Shown: positions 15,915 to 25,048 of the stretch, piece by piece | How positions within the stretch are numbered: position 1 is the first letter of the stretch | Layout of the letters: each line of letters begins with the position of its first letter | Origin: Dehalococcoidia bacterium | Lineage (GTDB): Bacteria > Chloroflexota > Dehalococcoidia > Lucifugimonadales > Lucifugimonadaceae | Assembly (NCBI GenBank): GCA_014239735.1 | Contig: JAAZYI010000010.1 | Coordinates: 122,223 to 186,222 of the forward strand | Direction of reading: 5' to 3' | DNA: 64,000 bases | Made by a program: the position numbers and the translations under genes | Notes under the pieces: model-generated | Databases searched by the model: none | Seen by the model: the letters and a program-made list of their open reading frames with translations, nothing else | Told to the model about the DNA's origin: nothing

Positions 15915-16922
15915 ATTTATACCTATAATTCCAATTATTATCATAAGTAGGGTTGCAAAAATAACCGCCAAAGAAACTTTAAGTGCTGAACCTTTGAGAT
16001 CTTTGATGTTTACAGTAAGCCCAATTCCTGCCATAGAAATTGCAAACAATATTTTGCTAAGCGAACTAATATAATCAATTAATGCATTAGGTAATAAATT
16101 TAATGATCCAATTATTGAGGCTATTATGAACCCAACAACAAACCAAGGAACATAGGTACTTAAATTTTGAAATTTTGAAATACTTTTGTCATTTGATTTT
16201 GTAAGAAAATTTACAGCAATAATTACAGGACCTAGCATTAAAACTCTTAATAATTTAACTTGAGTGGCGATTAGGCCAGCTTCTGTACTCACTACAAATG
16301 ATGCTGCCACAACCTGAGGAACTGCATAGACTGATAGCCCAGCAATAACTCCATATTGAAAATCTGTAATATTGGTGAAAACTGGTATTAATGGCAAAAG
16401 TAGAACTTGAATAAGGCCAATAACAGCACTGAAGCTTATTGCAATTGCAACATGATTGGGGGCTGATTTGATTACAGAAGCCATCGCTGCAACAGCAGAG
16501 TTACCACATATTGAATTGCCTGTGGCAACTAATATAGAGATGCTTTTATCAAGATTAAATATGTATTTGCACAAAATAAAAACTAATATCATACAAGTAA
16601 TTACAGATATAATAGCCAGAAGTATTAAAGATGACCCACTTTCTTTTATTAATGAGAAATTAACTTTAAATCCAAGTAATATGACTGCGAATTCCAGTAA
16701 TTGTTTGGATACAAATTTTGGAGCCTTATCATTTTTAGAAAAAATTTGAGGTATGTTGAAAGGCGTATTTTTTACAATAATTCCAATTATGAGGGAAATT
16801 ATTAATACATCAAATATTTTTTCATTGAATATATTTATCTCAATAAATTGAATGATGTAACTTATAGCACAAATTGAGATGCATAATAACAGACCTTTGA
16901 AGTTTTCGCGTAAGAAAAGCAT
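15897..16922 (-). CDS. YeiH/UPF0324 family putative sulfate exporter-like transporter
   Basis: A 341-residue protein with about ten membrane helices. Signatures of the YeiH family are ATGNSICGNSAVAAMASVIKS, YGVIAGLSVYAVPQVVAAS and SMAGIGLTVNIKDLKG. These proteins are annotated as putative sulfate exporters on weak evidence. A sulfur link would fit the nearby cysteine genes, but it is transcribed separately from the minus strand. Confidence 0.85.
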   Translation of the reverse strand: MLFLRENFKGLLLCISICAISYIIQFIEINIFNEKIFDVLIISLIIGIIVKNTPFNIPQIFSKNDKAPKFVSKQLLEFAVILLGFKVNFSLIKESGSSLILLAIISVITCMILVFILCKYIFNLDKSISILVATGNSICGNSAVAAMASVIKSAPNHVAIAISFSAVIGLIQVLLLPLIPVFTNITDFQYGVIAGLSVYAVPQVVAASFVVSTEAGLIATQVKLLRVLMLGPVIIAVNFLTKSNDKSISKFQNLSTYVPWFVVGFIIASIIGSLNLLPNALIDYISSLSKILFAISMAGIGLTVNIKDLKGSALKVSLAVIFATLLMIIIGIIGINLFNFQ

Positions 16923-16984
16923 AAGTATATTTTACACATTTTTTATTTTGAGTTTGGGAAAACAGCACAATATTAATAAAGATT

Positions 16985-18106
16985 ATGCAAGATTCTTTCA
17001 ACATATGGTTTATAGATAAGGGAATTTGGTTAATTCTTATTGGAATTGCCGGGATTGTTGGAGTTTGGCTAATTTCTTATTTTATATTTAAAGGCTTGAA
17101 GTTACTTGGTGCTGATCCAGAACGAATCTCAGATCCGAATTCTCAAAAACTAGTAAACACCATAAAAAATATATTTGTAATATTAGTTGCTTTTGCTGTA
17201 GCAGGCATTCCTAGCTTTTTTGGAATATTATCTGTTTTAAATATTGGTGAAAGTGATGCTGGACTAGATTGGGCAATTGGGGCGTCATATAGATTAATAG
17301 TTTCAAATGGGATCCCTATGCTTATAGTTATTATACTTGCATATATTTCTTTGAGAATCGCAGGAACTATAATGCCAAACTTGATTAAACTTTATTTAAA
17401 TTCATCCACTAGATCTGGAGAGCATAGTTCTGAAAATGAAAAAAGAGTAGAGACATTCGCCATTGTTATTAGGAGTGTTTTAAGAATATTTGTTGTCTTG
17501 ATTGCCGTGTTAACAATATTGTCTATATTAGGAGTGCCTGTAACATCATTGGTGGCAGGCATATCTATACTAGGAATAGCAGTTGGTTTGGGTTCTCAAA
17601 GTTTAGTAAAAGATGTGATACAAGGTATGCTAATTATTGCAGAAAACCAATTGAGGAAGGGCGATATTGTAAGGATTAAAGGCAGGGCAGGCCTTGTAGA
17701 AGATTTAAATCTGAGGAGAATTTTAATGAGAGATTTGGATGGAGCGCTTCATATTATCCCTAATGGATCAACTGATATTATTACAAATCTTACAAGTCAG
17801 TGGTCTAGGGTTAATATAGAGATACATGTAAGTTACGAAGAAGATCTTGAGAAAGCTATTAAGACTCTAAATGATATTGGAAATAAAATTGAAAGTGATC
17901 CAGATATAGGAAGATTTATAAAAGAGAAACCTAGAGTTTGGACTATAACTTCGTTCTCTGATTCTGGAGTTAGACTTAAATTCGTTGGTGTTACTCAACC
18001 TGGAAAGCAGTGGGAAGTTAGAACGAAGGTAATAAGAGAGATAAAAATAGCTTTTGACGATGAAGGAATCAAAATTCCTTATAATCAAATCAGAGTTATC
18101 AACTAA
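16985..18106 (+). CDS. MscS family mechanosensitive channel
   Basis: A 373-residue protein with four N-terminal hydrophobic segments (about 12-35, 58-80, 103-125, 160-182) and the pore/beta core VAGISILGIAVGLGSQSLVKDVIQGMLII, then RKGDIVRIKGRAGLVEDLNLR typical of the MscS middle-beta domain, and an alpha/beta C-terminal domain. It would act as an osmotic safety valve. It is divergent from the YeiH-like gene, and its 3' end overlaps the convergent dehydratase gene by 8 bases. Confidence 0.9.
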   Translation: MQDSFNIWFIDKGIWLILIGIAGIVGVWLISYFIFKGLKLLGADPERISDPNSQKLVNTIKNIFVILVAFAVAGIPSFFGILSVLNIGESDAGLDWAIGASYRLIVSNGIPMLIVIILAYISLRIAGTIMPNLIKLYLNSSTRSGEHSSENEKRVETFAIVIRSVLRIFVVLIAVLTILSILGVPVTSLVAGISILGIAVGLGSQSLVKDVIQGMLIIAENQLRKGDIVRIKGRAGLVEDLNLRRILMRDLDGALHIIPNGSTDIITNLTSQWSRVNIEIHVSYEEDLEKAIKTLNDIGNKIESDPDIGRFIKEKPRVWTITSFSDSGVRLKFVGVTQPGKQWEVRTKVIREIKIAFDDEGIKIPYNQIRVIN

Positions 18107-19304
18107 AGAAATCTGGAAACCATTCTTTTTTAATTTCTAATCCGAAGCCTGGAGCATCAGAAGGTATAATGGTCCCATTTATTGGTACAGGCGTTCCAGG
18201 GAATCTATCTTTTTCTTCTAAAGGAACCCCGATTGGTGTAATAACTGGCCCAGAACATTCAATCATTGAAATTCCAGTTAATCCATAAGAGGCGTGTTGT
18301 CCAAAAACAGATCCACCTCCTCCGTGTAAAATAACGTCAATTCCGGCTGACTCTGCTATATGGACTATCTTGATTATTGCTGACAAACCTCCGACCCAAG
18401 TTATGTCTGGCTGTAATATATCTATAATTCCTTTTGATGCTGCATGAAAAAAAGGATGAACCCCATACCAATGCTCTCCAGTAGCTAACGTTTGTTGAGG
18501 AATTCTATTTCTTAATATCTCATACTGGTTAATACTTTCAGAAATCAGTGCATCCTCTATCCATTTTAATTTATAGGGCTTTAATTGTTCTGATACTCTT
18601 ACAGTGGTTTCTATATCCATACTTAACCAACAGTCCAACATTAATTCTGATTCATACCCAATTAAATCTCTGGCATCTGCAATTTCTTGCTCAACTTTGT
18701 TTATGCCTGATAATTGATCTCTAGGTCCCCATGATATGAATCTTTTAAAATTTTTAAATCCCAATTCTTTTAGCCATTCTGTATTATTTGAACTAGCATA
18801 TATAGGGAGCTTCTCTGTTACAGATCCACCTAATAATTCATATACAGGCTTATTGAGAAGTTTACCTTTTAGATCCCAAAGAGCTAAATCTACAGCGCTA
18901 ATGGCTCTTGTAGAAAAAGAATTTGACCCAACTGGAGAGAGAATTCTGGTCATCATGTCATAAACCTTTTCTGTTTCGAAGACATTTCTTCCAATTAAAT
19001 TAGGCGCAATGTAGTCGTTAATTATTGATGCAGTTATCCTTCCTCTGTCAGAAAATCCGAACCCCCAACTTCCATCTTCGCATTCGACTATGCAGCCAAC
19101 ATCTCTTTCAATTCCTGCCCCAATTCCTTTCATTAAAGCGTTGTCCCACCAGCCTTCTGTGTGAAAATATCTACCCCCTAATGATGTTGACATTGGGCTT
19201 CCCGTGGCTATTTTACCTGCATACTTGTCTGCTTTTCTAGGTTTAGTTTTTTGAGGTATTCTAGGATATTCAATCCTCACAGCTCTAACGCTAGTAATTT
19301 TCAT
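18099..19304 (-). CDS. enolase-superfamily sugar-acid dehydratase, L-rhamnonate dehydratase-like
   Basis: A 401-residue mandelate racemase/muconate lactonizing enzyme family member. Metal ligands are Asp224 (LMLDCW), Glu250 (KWIED) and Glu277 (TGEHWYG), with Asp300 and His327 (VILHGGG) as the general base pair. RFISWGPRDQ matches the FxWGPxDG stretch of L-rhamnonate dehydratase, and AISAVDLALWDLKGK is a family hallmark. It probably dehydrates a 6-carbon sugar acid to a 2-keto-3-deoxy acid. It is the last gene of a tightly overlapped operon; the ATG overlaps the stop of the 52-residue Cys protein. Confidence 0.88.
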   Translation of the reverse strand: MKITSVRAVRIEYPRIPQKTKPRKADKYAGKIATGSPMSTSLGGRYFHTEGWWDNALMKGIGAGIERDVGCIVECEDGSWGFGFSDRGRITASIINDYIAPNLIGRNVFETEKVYDMMTRILSPVGSNSFSTRAISAVDLALWDLKGKLLNKPVYELLGGSVTEKLPIYASSNNTEWLKELGFKNFKRFISWGPRDQLSGINKVEQEIADARDLIGYESELMLDCWLSMDIETTVRVSEQLKPYKLKWIEDALISESINQYEILRNRIPQQTLATGEHWYGVHPFFHAASKGIIDILQPDITWVGGLSAIIKIVHIAESAGIDVILHGGGGSVFGQHASYGLTGISMIECSGPVITPIGVPLEEKDRFPGTPVPINGTIIPSDAPGFGLEIKKEWFPDFFS

Positions 19305-19459
19305 TTATGCTTTTTCTTACACAAACCAACTTCATGCTTCGTTCCATTTTCGTGGTAACAATACCCATCATTGCCATTCTTGCCAGTACATTTGCCATTA
19401 CATTCATGATTCTGAGTTGGGTTTTCAATAATTTTTACATTTAATGGTTTAGTGTTCAT
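19301..19459 (-). CDS. small cysteine/histidine-rich protein (52 aa), translationally coupled
   Basis: A 52-codon frame that standard calling can miss. Its ATG (19459-19457) overlaps the TGA of the upstream SDR, and its own TGA (19303-19301) overlaps the ATG of the dehydratase, so both junctions are ATGA. It contains HECNGKCTGKNGNDGYCYH and ends GLCKKKHK: Cys at 20, 24, 34 and 47 plus His at 19, 36 and 42, a plausible metal-binding knuckle. It has no signal peptide. The double ATGA fit with its neighbours is strong support that it is translated. I do not recognise the family. Confidence 0.7.
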   Translation of the reverse strand: MNTKPLNVKIIENPTQNHECNGKCTGKNGNDGYCYHENGTKHEVGLCKKKHK

Positions 19460-20205
19460 CTTGTAACAATACTTCCTCTTAAATAGTCAGCATTATCACT
19501 GACAATAAATGCTACGATTTTCCCAACACCTTCTGGGTTGCCTAATTCTTGTGAGCTTTTGTCGAAAAGTTTAGTGTCACCTGTATTTTTTAGAGCTTCG
19601 CTGAGCTGACCTTCTTTTAGAGGCGATCTTATACTTCCCGGAAGAATATCATGAATTCTTACCCCATTTTTAGATAAGTATTCTTGAAGGTGAAGTGTTA
19701 ATCCATGAGTCCCTCCTTTGCTTGAGCTATAAGGAGCGGAAGATCCCGCCCCCAAAACACCTGCACCAGAAGAAGTTAAAAGAATGACTCCATTTTTTCT
19801 TTTTTTCATAAATTTAGCAACGGCCCTTGTTACATTATATGTACCATTAAGATTAATATTTATTATTCTGTGCCATGTTTCAGGTGAAAGTTCATCTATG
19901 TCAACAACAGATCCTTCTAGGGCACCCGCAAAATGTACTAAACAATTTATGCCTCCCTCAAACCATTTTTCAATTTCACCTACTTTTTTTTCGGTTTCAT
20001 CAATGGATGTGACATCAATTAAATATGATTTGAAGTTTGCATCTAATTTTTTCAATTCCGAAGAAACTTCATCTAGTCCATCTGAGTTAATATCTACGAT
20101 TGCTATGCTTGCTCCATGTTTAGCCGCCTCAATTGCTGATGCTCTTCCCATGCCTGTAGCAGCACCTGTTATTAATATATTTTTATTTGATAAATCTAAT
20201 TGCAT
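19456..20205 (-). CDS. SDR oxidoreductase in sugar-acid operon
   Basis: A classical SDR with TGAATGMG near the N-terminus, FAGALEG in place of NNAG, and SSGAGVLGAGSSAPYSSSKGG with the Tyr/Lys pair. I start it at the ATG at 20205, 2 bases after the upstream stop. GGAGG lies 10 bases before it; an in-frame ATG at 20223 would overlap that gene. The protein (249 residues) ends at YLRGSIVTR, about ten residues short of the usual VDGG tail, exactly where the ATGA overlap with the small Cys protein occurs. It probably oxidises a hydroxyl of the operon's sugar-acid substrate. Confidence 0.87.
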   Translation of the reverse strand: MQLDLSNKNILITGAATGMGRASAIEAAKHGASIAIVDINSDGLDEVSSELKKLDANFKSYLIDVTSIDETEKKVGEIEKWFEGGINCLVHFAGALEGSVVDIDELSPETWHRIININLNGTYNVTRAVAKFMKKRKNGVILLTSSGAGVLGAGSSAPYSSSKGGTHGLTLHLQEYLSKNGVRIHDILPGSIRSPLKEGQLSEALKNTGDTKLFDKSSQELGNPEGVGKIVAFIVSDNADYLRGSIVTR

Positions 20206-20207
20206 TT

Positions 20208-21113
20208 TTAATAATCCTCCCATTTTATGCTTGCTTTTTTAGAAAATTCTAATGTGTGAGAATAAGATGGCTTAAATTTATCTCTTGGAATATGCTCGAT
20301 TAATACATGACCTTCTGGGCATATATCTTGCATTCTTTCTAAGAAATAAACTTGATCCATCATTCCATAACCTAAATATTCTTCCTCAAATCTTAATAGA
20401 AGAGTGTCAATAACCTTGAAATCTTTTAAGTGAGCTCCAAGAGTATGGTCTCCTAATAAAGTAAAGAAATCCTCCAGAAATTCTTTTGTATTATAAGCTT
20501 CTTCTAAACTTGATATAAAATTCACTGGGTCCTGATTAAAGCCTAAATTTTTAGATCCAACCGCATCAATAAAGTCCTTAGTCCTTCTTGCAGAATATAT
20601 TGGCGAAACATATCCGCCTTCTAGAGAAAGCATTACCCCCTCGCCTTCAGCAACCGCACATATTTTTTTTGTAGAATCAACTAGTCTGTCAAAAACTTTA
20701 TTAGAATGATTCTCCGGGTGTGGCAACCATGGTCCGTCTGGATTTACACTGCCAGGCCTCAAATATGTATTTGGCGCACCTAACTTTGAGGTAAGTAGGC
20801 ACATATTTTTCACAAAAGATATAGCTTCCTCTCTAATTTTTTCATCTGGACTAACTAATCCACCTCCGTATCTCCCATTCGTCTGTCCTATTATTAAAGA
20901 GTTATTGTGAAAATCTTCTTTAATCTTATTTATATTATCCTGAGTGAATGACTTTGGATTATTAATTACTAAATTATGAACTGTGAATCCTATTGAAGAA
21001 ACTTCTTTAAGATCTGCAGGAGTGAAGGTCAATACATCGAAGTCTTTAGGAATGCCATTATCCGAACCATTAGATCCAGTTGCTCCTAACATAGAAGCAG
21101 CTCCAAGACGCAT
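20208..21113 (-). CDS. sugar phosphate isomerase/epimerase-like TIM barrel
   Basis: A 301-residue protein of the xylose isomerase-like TIM-barrel (AP endonuclease 2) superfamily. Metal-binding positions appear in LSLEGGY (Glu), FNQDPVNF (Asp), LGAHLKDFK (His) and LIEHIPRD (Glu). AGGAGG precedes the ATG. It lies between the Mo-hydroxylase subunit and an SDR in one operon, so an isomerase or epimerase step on a sugar or sugar acid is likely. The substrate is unknown. Confidence 0.85.
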   Translation of the reverse strand: MRLGAASMLGATGSNGSDNGIPKDFDVLTFTPADLKEVSSIGFTVHNLVINNPKSFTQDNINKIKEDFHNNSLIIGQTNGRYGGGLVSPDEKIREEAISFVKNMCLLTSKLGAPNTYLRPGSVNPDGPWLPHPENHSNKVFDRLVDSTKKICAVAEGEGVMLSLEGGYVSPIYSARRTKDFIDAVGSKNLGFNQDPVNFISSLEEAYNTKEFLEDFFTLLGDHTLGAHLKDFKVIDTLLLRFEEEYLGYGMMDQVYFLERMQDICPEGHVLIEHIPRDKFKPSYSHTLEFSKKASIKWEDY

Positions 21114-21121
21114 AAATCCTC

Positions 21122-23389
21122 CTATTTATTTGATAGGGCTTTAAGTATAACAGATGGTTTCATTGGTAAGCTATTAAGACAAACTCCAATTGCATCTTCA
21201 ATTGCATTTGTTATAGCTCCAAGCGGTGGACATATTGGCACCTCTCCAACGCCTCTAACCCCAAATGGCTGTTCTGGATTTTCGTTTTCAACCAGTATTG
21301 TATCGATCATTGGTAAATCTAAAGAAGTTGGCATTCTGTAGTCAAGATAACTAGAATTTAGCATCTTGCCTTTATTATTAATGAAGTACTCTTCATTTAA
21401 TGCCCACCCTATACCTTGAGCAACTCCCCCTTGTATTTGACCCTCAACATAAGAAGGGTGAATAGCCTTGCCAACATCTTGGGCAGCTGTATATTTTATT
21501 ACATCAGTTTTGCCTGTCTCTGGATCTATTTCTAAATCTACAATGTGGGTAGCAAAACCATGACTACTTGAATCAAGATCAACCGAGCCAACCGCACTAA
21601 CAGGTCCGCCTGTCCCGTCTAACTTTTTTACAAGATCTTTAAATTTTATTTTTAGTTCAGAATCTGATTTAGAAGAAAAGATGCCTTTATTGAATTCAAT
21701 TTCATTTTTATCTATCTCCCAAATTATGCATAGTCTATTTTTCAGCTCATCAACTAAGTTATTTGCAGCATTTACTGCAGCCCAGCCAGTTGCAAAAGTT
21801 GTTCTGCTTCCCCCAGTCATTCCAGTGTATCCAACTCCGTCAGTATCTGGAATTCTAGGAAACATATCCTCAGCAGATAGGCCTAATATTTCTGCTGCCT
21901 GCATAGCTATGCTAGGTCTTGTTCCGCCTATATCAGCACTACCTTCCAATAAAGTTACAGTCCCGTCGTCATTTATTGATAGAGTCACTGATGATTTACC
22001 ACCGCCATTCATCCAGTATCCACTAGCTATTCCTCTGCCAATTAATTTTCCGGGTTTTGGTTTTGGCTTGCTGCTAATCCAGTGGTCAGATTTTTTTACT
22101 GCTTCAAGAACATCTAGGTTTCCTATTTTTGGAAATTTAGGGCCATCTCCCCTTCTTGTGCCTTCTTTTGAAGCGTTTAAGATTCTAAATTCCAAAGGAT
22201 CCCAGCCTTGGCCTTTGCACACCTCATCAATAGCAACTTCAATTGCATAAGATACTTGAGGTGACCCAGGCGCGCGGTATGCTGCAGATTTTGGCTTATT
22301 AACAACTAAATCATATCCATCGATTCTAGTATTCTCAATGTCATAACATGCAAAAACACATTTTGCAGAAGCACCAACTGCTGACCCTCCAAATGCTCCT
22401 CCTTCTAATTTTATATCTGCATGTGCTGATGTTAATTTTTTATTTGAATTAACTCCTAATTTTATGTTTATTTTTCCTCCTGGAGCGGGACCTGAAGCAT
22501 CAAATACTGAAATTCTATCCATTACCATTTTGACTGGTCTATTTGATTTTTTTGATAATACCGCTGCTAATGGAGTTAGATAAACTCTAGTTTTTCCTCC
22601 AAAACCTCCTCCAATTTCTGCAGGCATTACCCTGACTCTTGATTCAGGCATTCCAAGAATACCGGCTGTCTGAGTTCTAACTGGAAAAGCACCTTGAGTA
22701 GAAGTCCACAATGTTAATCTTCCATCTTCTCCCCATTGAGCTACAGCCACGTGAGGTTCAATGTATCCCTGATGAACCATTGGCATGGTAAATTCTTTTT
22801 CTACAATTATGTCTGAAGATTCAAAACCTTTTTCAATATTTCCAAAATTAAATTGGAAATAATCAGCAACATTTTTTGAGGATCTTCCTCCGTTAATATC
22901 TACTCCCTCAAAGTCTTCTTGGATAACAGGGGAGTCTTTTTCAAGTGCTCTGTCTACCGTTAACACAGGCTCTAATACCTCATAATTGACTACAATTTTC
23001 TTTAAAGCTTCAAGGGCAGTATTTTTATCTTTCGCATTTACAGCTGCAACAGCATGCCCAACATACCCAACTTTATCTCTAGCCATAATATTCATACTGT
23101 CATATTTGAAATTAGATATACCTTCCCCAATTTCAATATCCTTATCAATTCCTGTTTCAAAATCATCTCCGGTTATAACTGCAAAAACACCTGATAATTT
23201 TTTAGCTTCTGAAGTATCTATAGAAATTATCTTCGCATGAGCATGAGGACTTCTAAGAATTGCACCGTGAGTCATGTTAGGCAATTGGACATCTGCTCCG
23301 TAAACAGCTCTTCCGGTTACTTTTTCCATCCCATCATGCCTTATTGGTCTTGTTCCTATTACATTGTATTTACTATCTTTGATTGTCAT
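21122..23389 (-). CDS. xanthine dehydrogenase-family molybdopterin-binding subunit
   Basis: The 755-residue large subunit of a molybdenum hydroxylase (CoxL/XdhB type): GTRPIRHDGMEKVTGRAVYGADV opening, the Mo-cofactor motifs GGGFGGKTRVY and YRAPGSPQVSYAIE, QGIGWALNEEY, and near the C-terminus VRGVGEVPICPPLGAI with the catalytic glutamate. I choose the ATG at 23389 (GGAG 8 bases upstream) over a TTG at 23404. The partner FAD and [2Fe-2S] subunits are not adjacent in this window, which is unusual. The substrate (aldehyde, purine or other hydroxylation target) cannot be told. Confidence 0.9.
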   Translation of the reverse strand: MTIKDSKYNVIGTRPIRHDGMEKVTGRAVYGADVQLPNMTHGAILRSPHAHAKIISIDTSEAKKLSGVFAVITGDDFETGIDKDIEIGEGISNFKYDSMNIMARDKVGYVGHAVAAVNAKDKNTALEALKKIVVNYEVLEPVLTVDRALEKDSPVIQEDFEGVDINGGRSSKNVADYFQFNFGNIEKGFESSDIIVEKEFTMPMVHQGYIEPHVAVAQWGEDGRLTLWTSTQGAFPVRTQTAGILGMPESRVRVMPAEIGGGFGGKTRVYLTPLAAVLSKKSNRPVKMVMDRISVFDASGPAPGGKINIKLGVNSNKKLTSAHADIKLEGGAFGGSAVGASAKCVFACYDIENTRIDGYDLVVNKPKSAAYRAPGSPQVSYAIEVAIDEVCKGQGWDPLEFRILNASKEGTRRGDGPKFPKIGNLDVLEAVKKSDHWISSKPKPKPGKLIGRGIASGYWMNGGGKSSVTLSINDDGTVTLLEGSADIGGTRPSIAMQAAEILGLSAEDMFPRIPDTDGVGYTGMTGGSRTTFATGWAAVNAANNLVDELKNRLCIIWEIDKNEIEFNKGIFSSKSDSELKIKFKDLVKKLDGTGGPVSAVGSVDLDSSSHGFATHIVDLEIDPETGKTDVIKYTAAQDVGKAIHPSYVEGQIQGGVAQGIGWALNEEYFINNKGKMLNSSYLDYRMPTSLDLPMIDTILVENENPEQPFGVRGVGEVPICPPLGAITNAIEDAIGVCLNSLPMKPSVILKALSNK

Positions 23390-23459
23390 AGATTTCTCCA
23401 ACAATTAATAATTTATATTCTTTTATTTTATATTAAAAATTTAATTTAGGCATTAAGAA

Positions 23460-24752
23460 TTAGTTAAAAAAAGGTATAGTAATAGGGCCTTCGGGCAACA
23501 CGCACCCTCTTATATTTTGGTTTGATAATATTTTTTCATTCAGGTAATTTTGAGGATTTTGAACTGAAATCATAAATGCATTTTTTATCTCATCTTCTGA
23601 TAATCCTTCAGTATACAAATTAATATTTGTTTTTTTTGCAATTTGAGAAAGGATTTGAACTTGCCACTGATCTTGGCAATGGAAATTTGGGTCAGCAAGT
23701 ACATCCTCTACTTGGTCAGGCTTATTAAATTCTGACAATAATGAATAGAATTTTCCATGATTTGGAATCCCATCTGAGCATTCCGATAGGCATAAAATTT
23801 CGCCACCTTTTTTTACAATTTGTGATGCAGCAGATAGCCCTTTGACAGTTTGATATAAATTTTGATCAAGTGGGTATCCAGAATTTGAAGTAATTACTAT
23901 ATCGTACGGCTTTTCAACTTCTACCATTGCAGTTTTTCTTGCAAAATCACAAGCAATATTGTGAGAATCAATTAGGTTTCCTGAAAAAATATTGGTAATT
24001 TTTTGGTCTCTATTAAGTGTAACATCAACAGTAAAATCAACTCCTGTTTCTTTAGCAATTTTTCTAACATCTTGTTGTATTGGATTATTATTTATTTCTC
24101 CCCATATTGAATTTGGATTGTTTAATCTTTCAAAATTATGTAGCTTCATAATTGTTTTTAGTCCTGCTAAGCCTGGAGCAACAAGCTTCGAGCCTCCAGA
24201 GAAACCTGCAAAAAAATGTGGCTCAACGAACCCGGTTGTTATTCTAATATCAGCTTCAACCCAATGCTTGTTGAGAAGCACATCAACATCTTTCAAAGAA
24301 GTATCCATTTTTATTAGAGATTCTTTATCATCACAAACATGATTAATTACTGTGAGATTATTAACAATTTCTTTTCCAAGCATAGATATAAGTTCTTCTT
24401 GGGTGTTTATTCTGTGAGTTCCTGTAGCTATAAGTATTTTTATATTTGATTTAGGAACTATGTCTTCAATATGCTCAATAATTGCTTTAAGTACTATTTC
24501 TCTTGGCTGGGCTCTGGTTATATCACATACAGATATTGCTATTACTGAATCGCTGTTAATTATATCCCTTAATGGCTTTGAATTGATGGGATTCTTTAAA
24601 CTATTTTCGATAGCTAATTTAGGAGCATTAATCTCTTCTAGAAATTTTGGCTCTATCACATCAAAATTTGAAGGCACATTTAGTTTGAGTCTAGATTTGC
24701 CGTAAGCAATTTCTACAATTTTATTGTCATTTTTTTGAAAATTAGTTGTCAT
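23460..24752 (-). CDS. LarA family nickel-pincer racemase
   Basis: A 430-residue LarA-type protein. Family motifs are DITRAQP (77-83), ATGTHR with His113, and GFVEPHFFAGFSGGSKLVAPG with His179 and Lys189, the residues that hold the Ni-pincer nucleotide cofactor in lactate racemase. Members racemise or epimerise 2-hydroxy acids, fitting the hydroxy-acid enzymes downstream. The cofactor-making larB, larC and larE are not present in this window. It precedes the molybdenum hydroxylase by 70 bases on the same strand and may share the operon. Confidence 0.9.
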   Translation of the reverse strand: MTTNFQKNDNKIVEIAYGKSRLKLNVPSNFDVIEPKFLEEINAPKLAIENSLKNPINSKPLRDIINSDSVIAISVCDITRAQPREIVLKAIIEHIEDIVPKSNIKILIATGTHRINTQEELISMLGKEIVNNLTVINHVCDDKESLIKMDTSLKDVDVLLNKHWVEADIRITTGFVEPHFFAGFSGGSKLVAPGLAGLKTIMKLHNFERLNNPNSIWGEINNNPIQQDVRKIAKETGVDFTVDVTLNRDQKITNIFSGNLIDSHNIACDFARKTAMVEVEKPYDIVITSNSGYPLDQNLYQTVKGLSAASQIVKKGGEILCLSECSDGIPNHGKFYSLLSEFNKPDQVEDVLADPNFHCQDQWQVQILSQIAKKTNINLYTEGLSEDEIKNAFMISVQNPQNYLNEKILSNQNIRGCVLPEGPITIPFFN

Positions 24753-24841
24753 AGCTTTTCATAATTGATTTTAATTGATATCCTCTTTTGGTTACATAAA
24801 TGACTGTAAACAATTATTATATATTTTAAAAGAAATAAATT

Positions 24842-25048
24842 ATGAACGTAAGAGAAAAATTAGGTTTAACTCCGAAAGCTATGCCTCAATTTGGGCAAAG
24901 CAGAAGTCACGCTATGAACTCGTCTAAAAAAACATTTAAGCCTAATGTTCAAAATAAAACAGTAATTTTAGATGGAAAAAAATATAAAGTTAAATTAACT
25001 ACAAGAGAAATTAGGACTCTTGATAAAAAAGGTATTAACTTACTCTAG
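24842..25048 (+). CDS. rpmB: 50S ribosomal protein bL28
   Basis: The 68-residue protein aligns with bL28: LTPKAMPQFGQSRSHAMN fits the LTGKxPxFGNxxSHAxN start, KKTFKPNVQNKTV fits KRxFxPNLQ, and KLTTREIRTLDKKGI fits the C-terminal helix. The zinc cysteines of some L28 proteins are absent and the N-terminus is extended by about eight residues. The 3' end overlaps metXW by 4 bases (convergent). It is small, basic and isolated from other ribosomal genes. Confidence 0.85.
   Translation: MNVREKLGLTPKAMPQFGQSRSHAMNSSKKTFKPNVQNKTVILDGKKYKVKLTTREIRTLDKKGINLL

Noticed and set aside
21681-22250. 189-codon plus-strand frame opposite the Mo-hydroxylase gene
   Set aside because: Shadow frame; the minus strand encodes conserved molybdopterin-binding motifs over the same bases.
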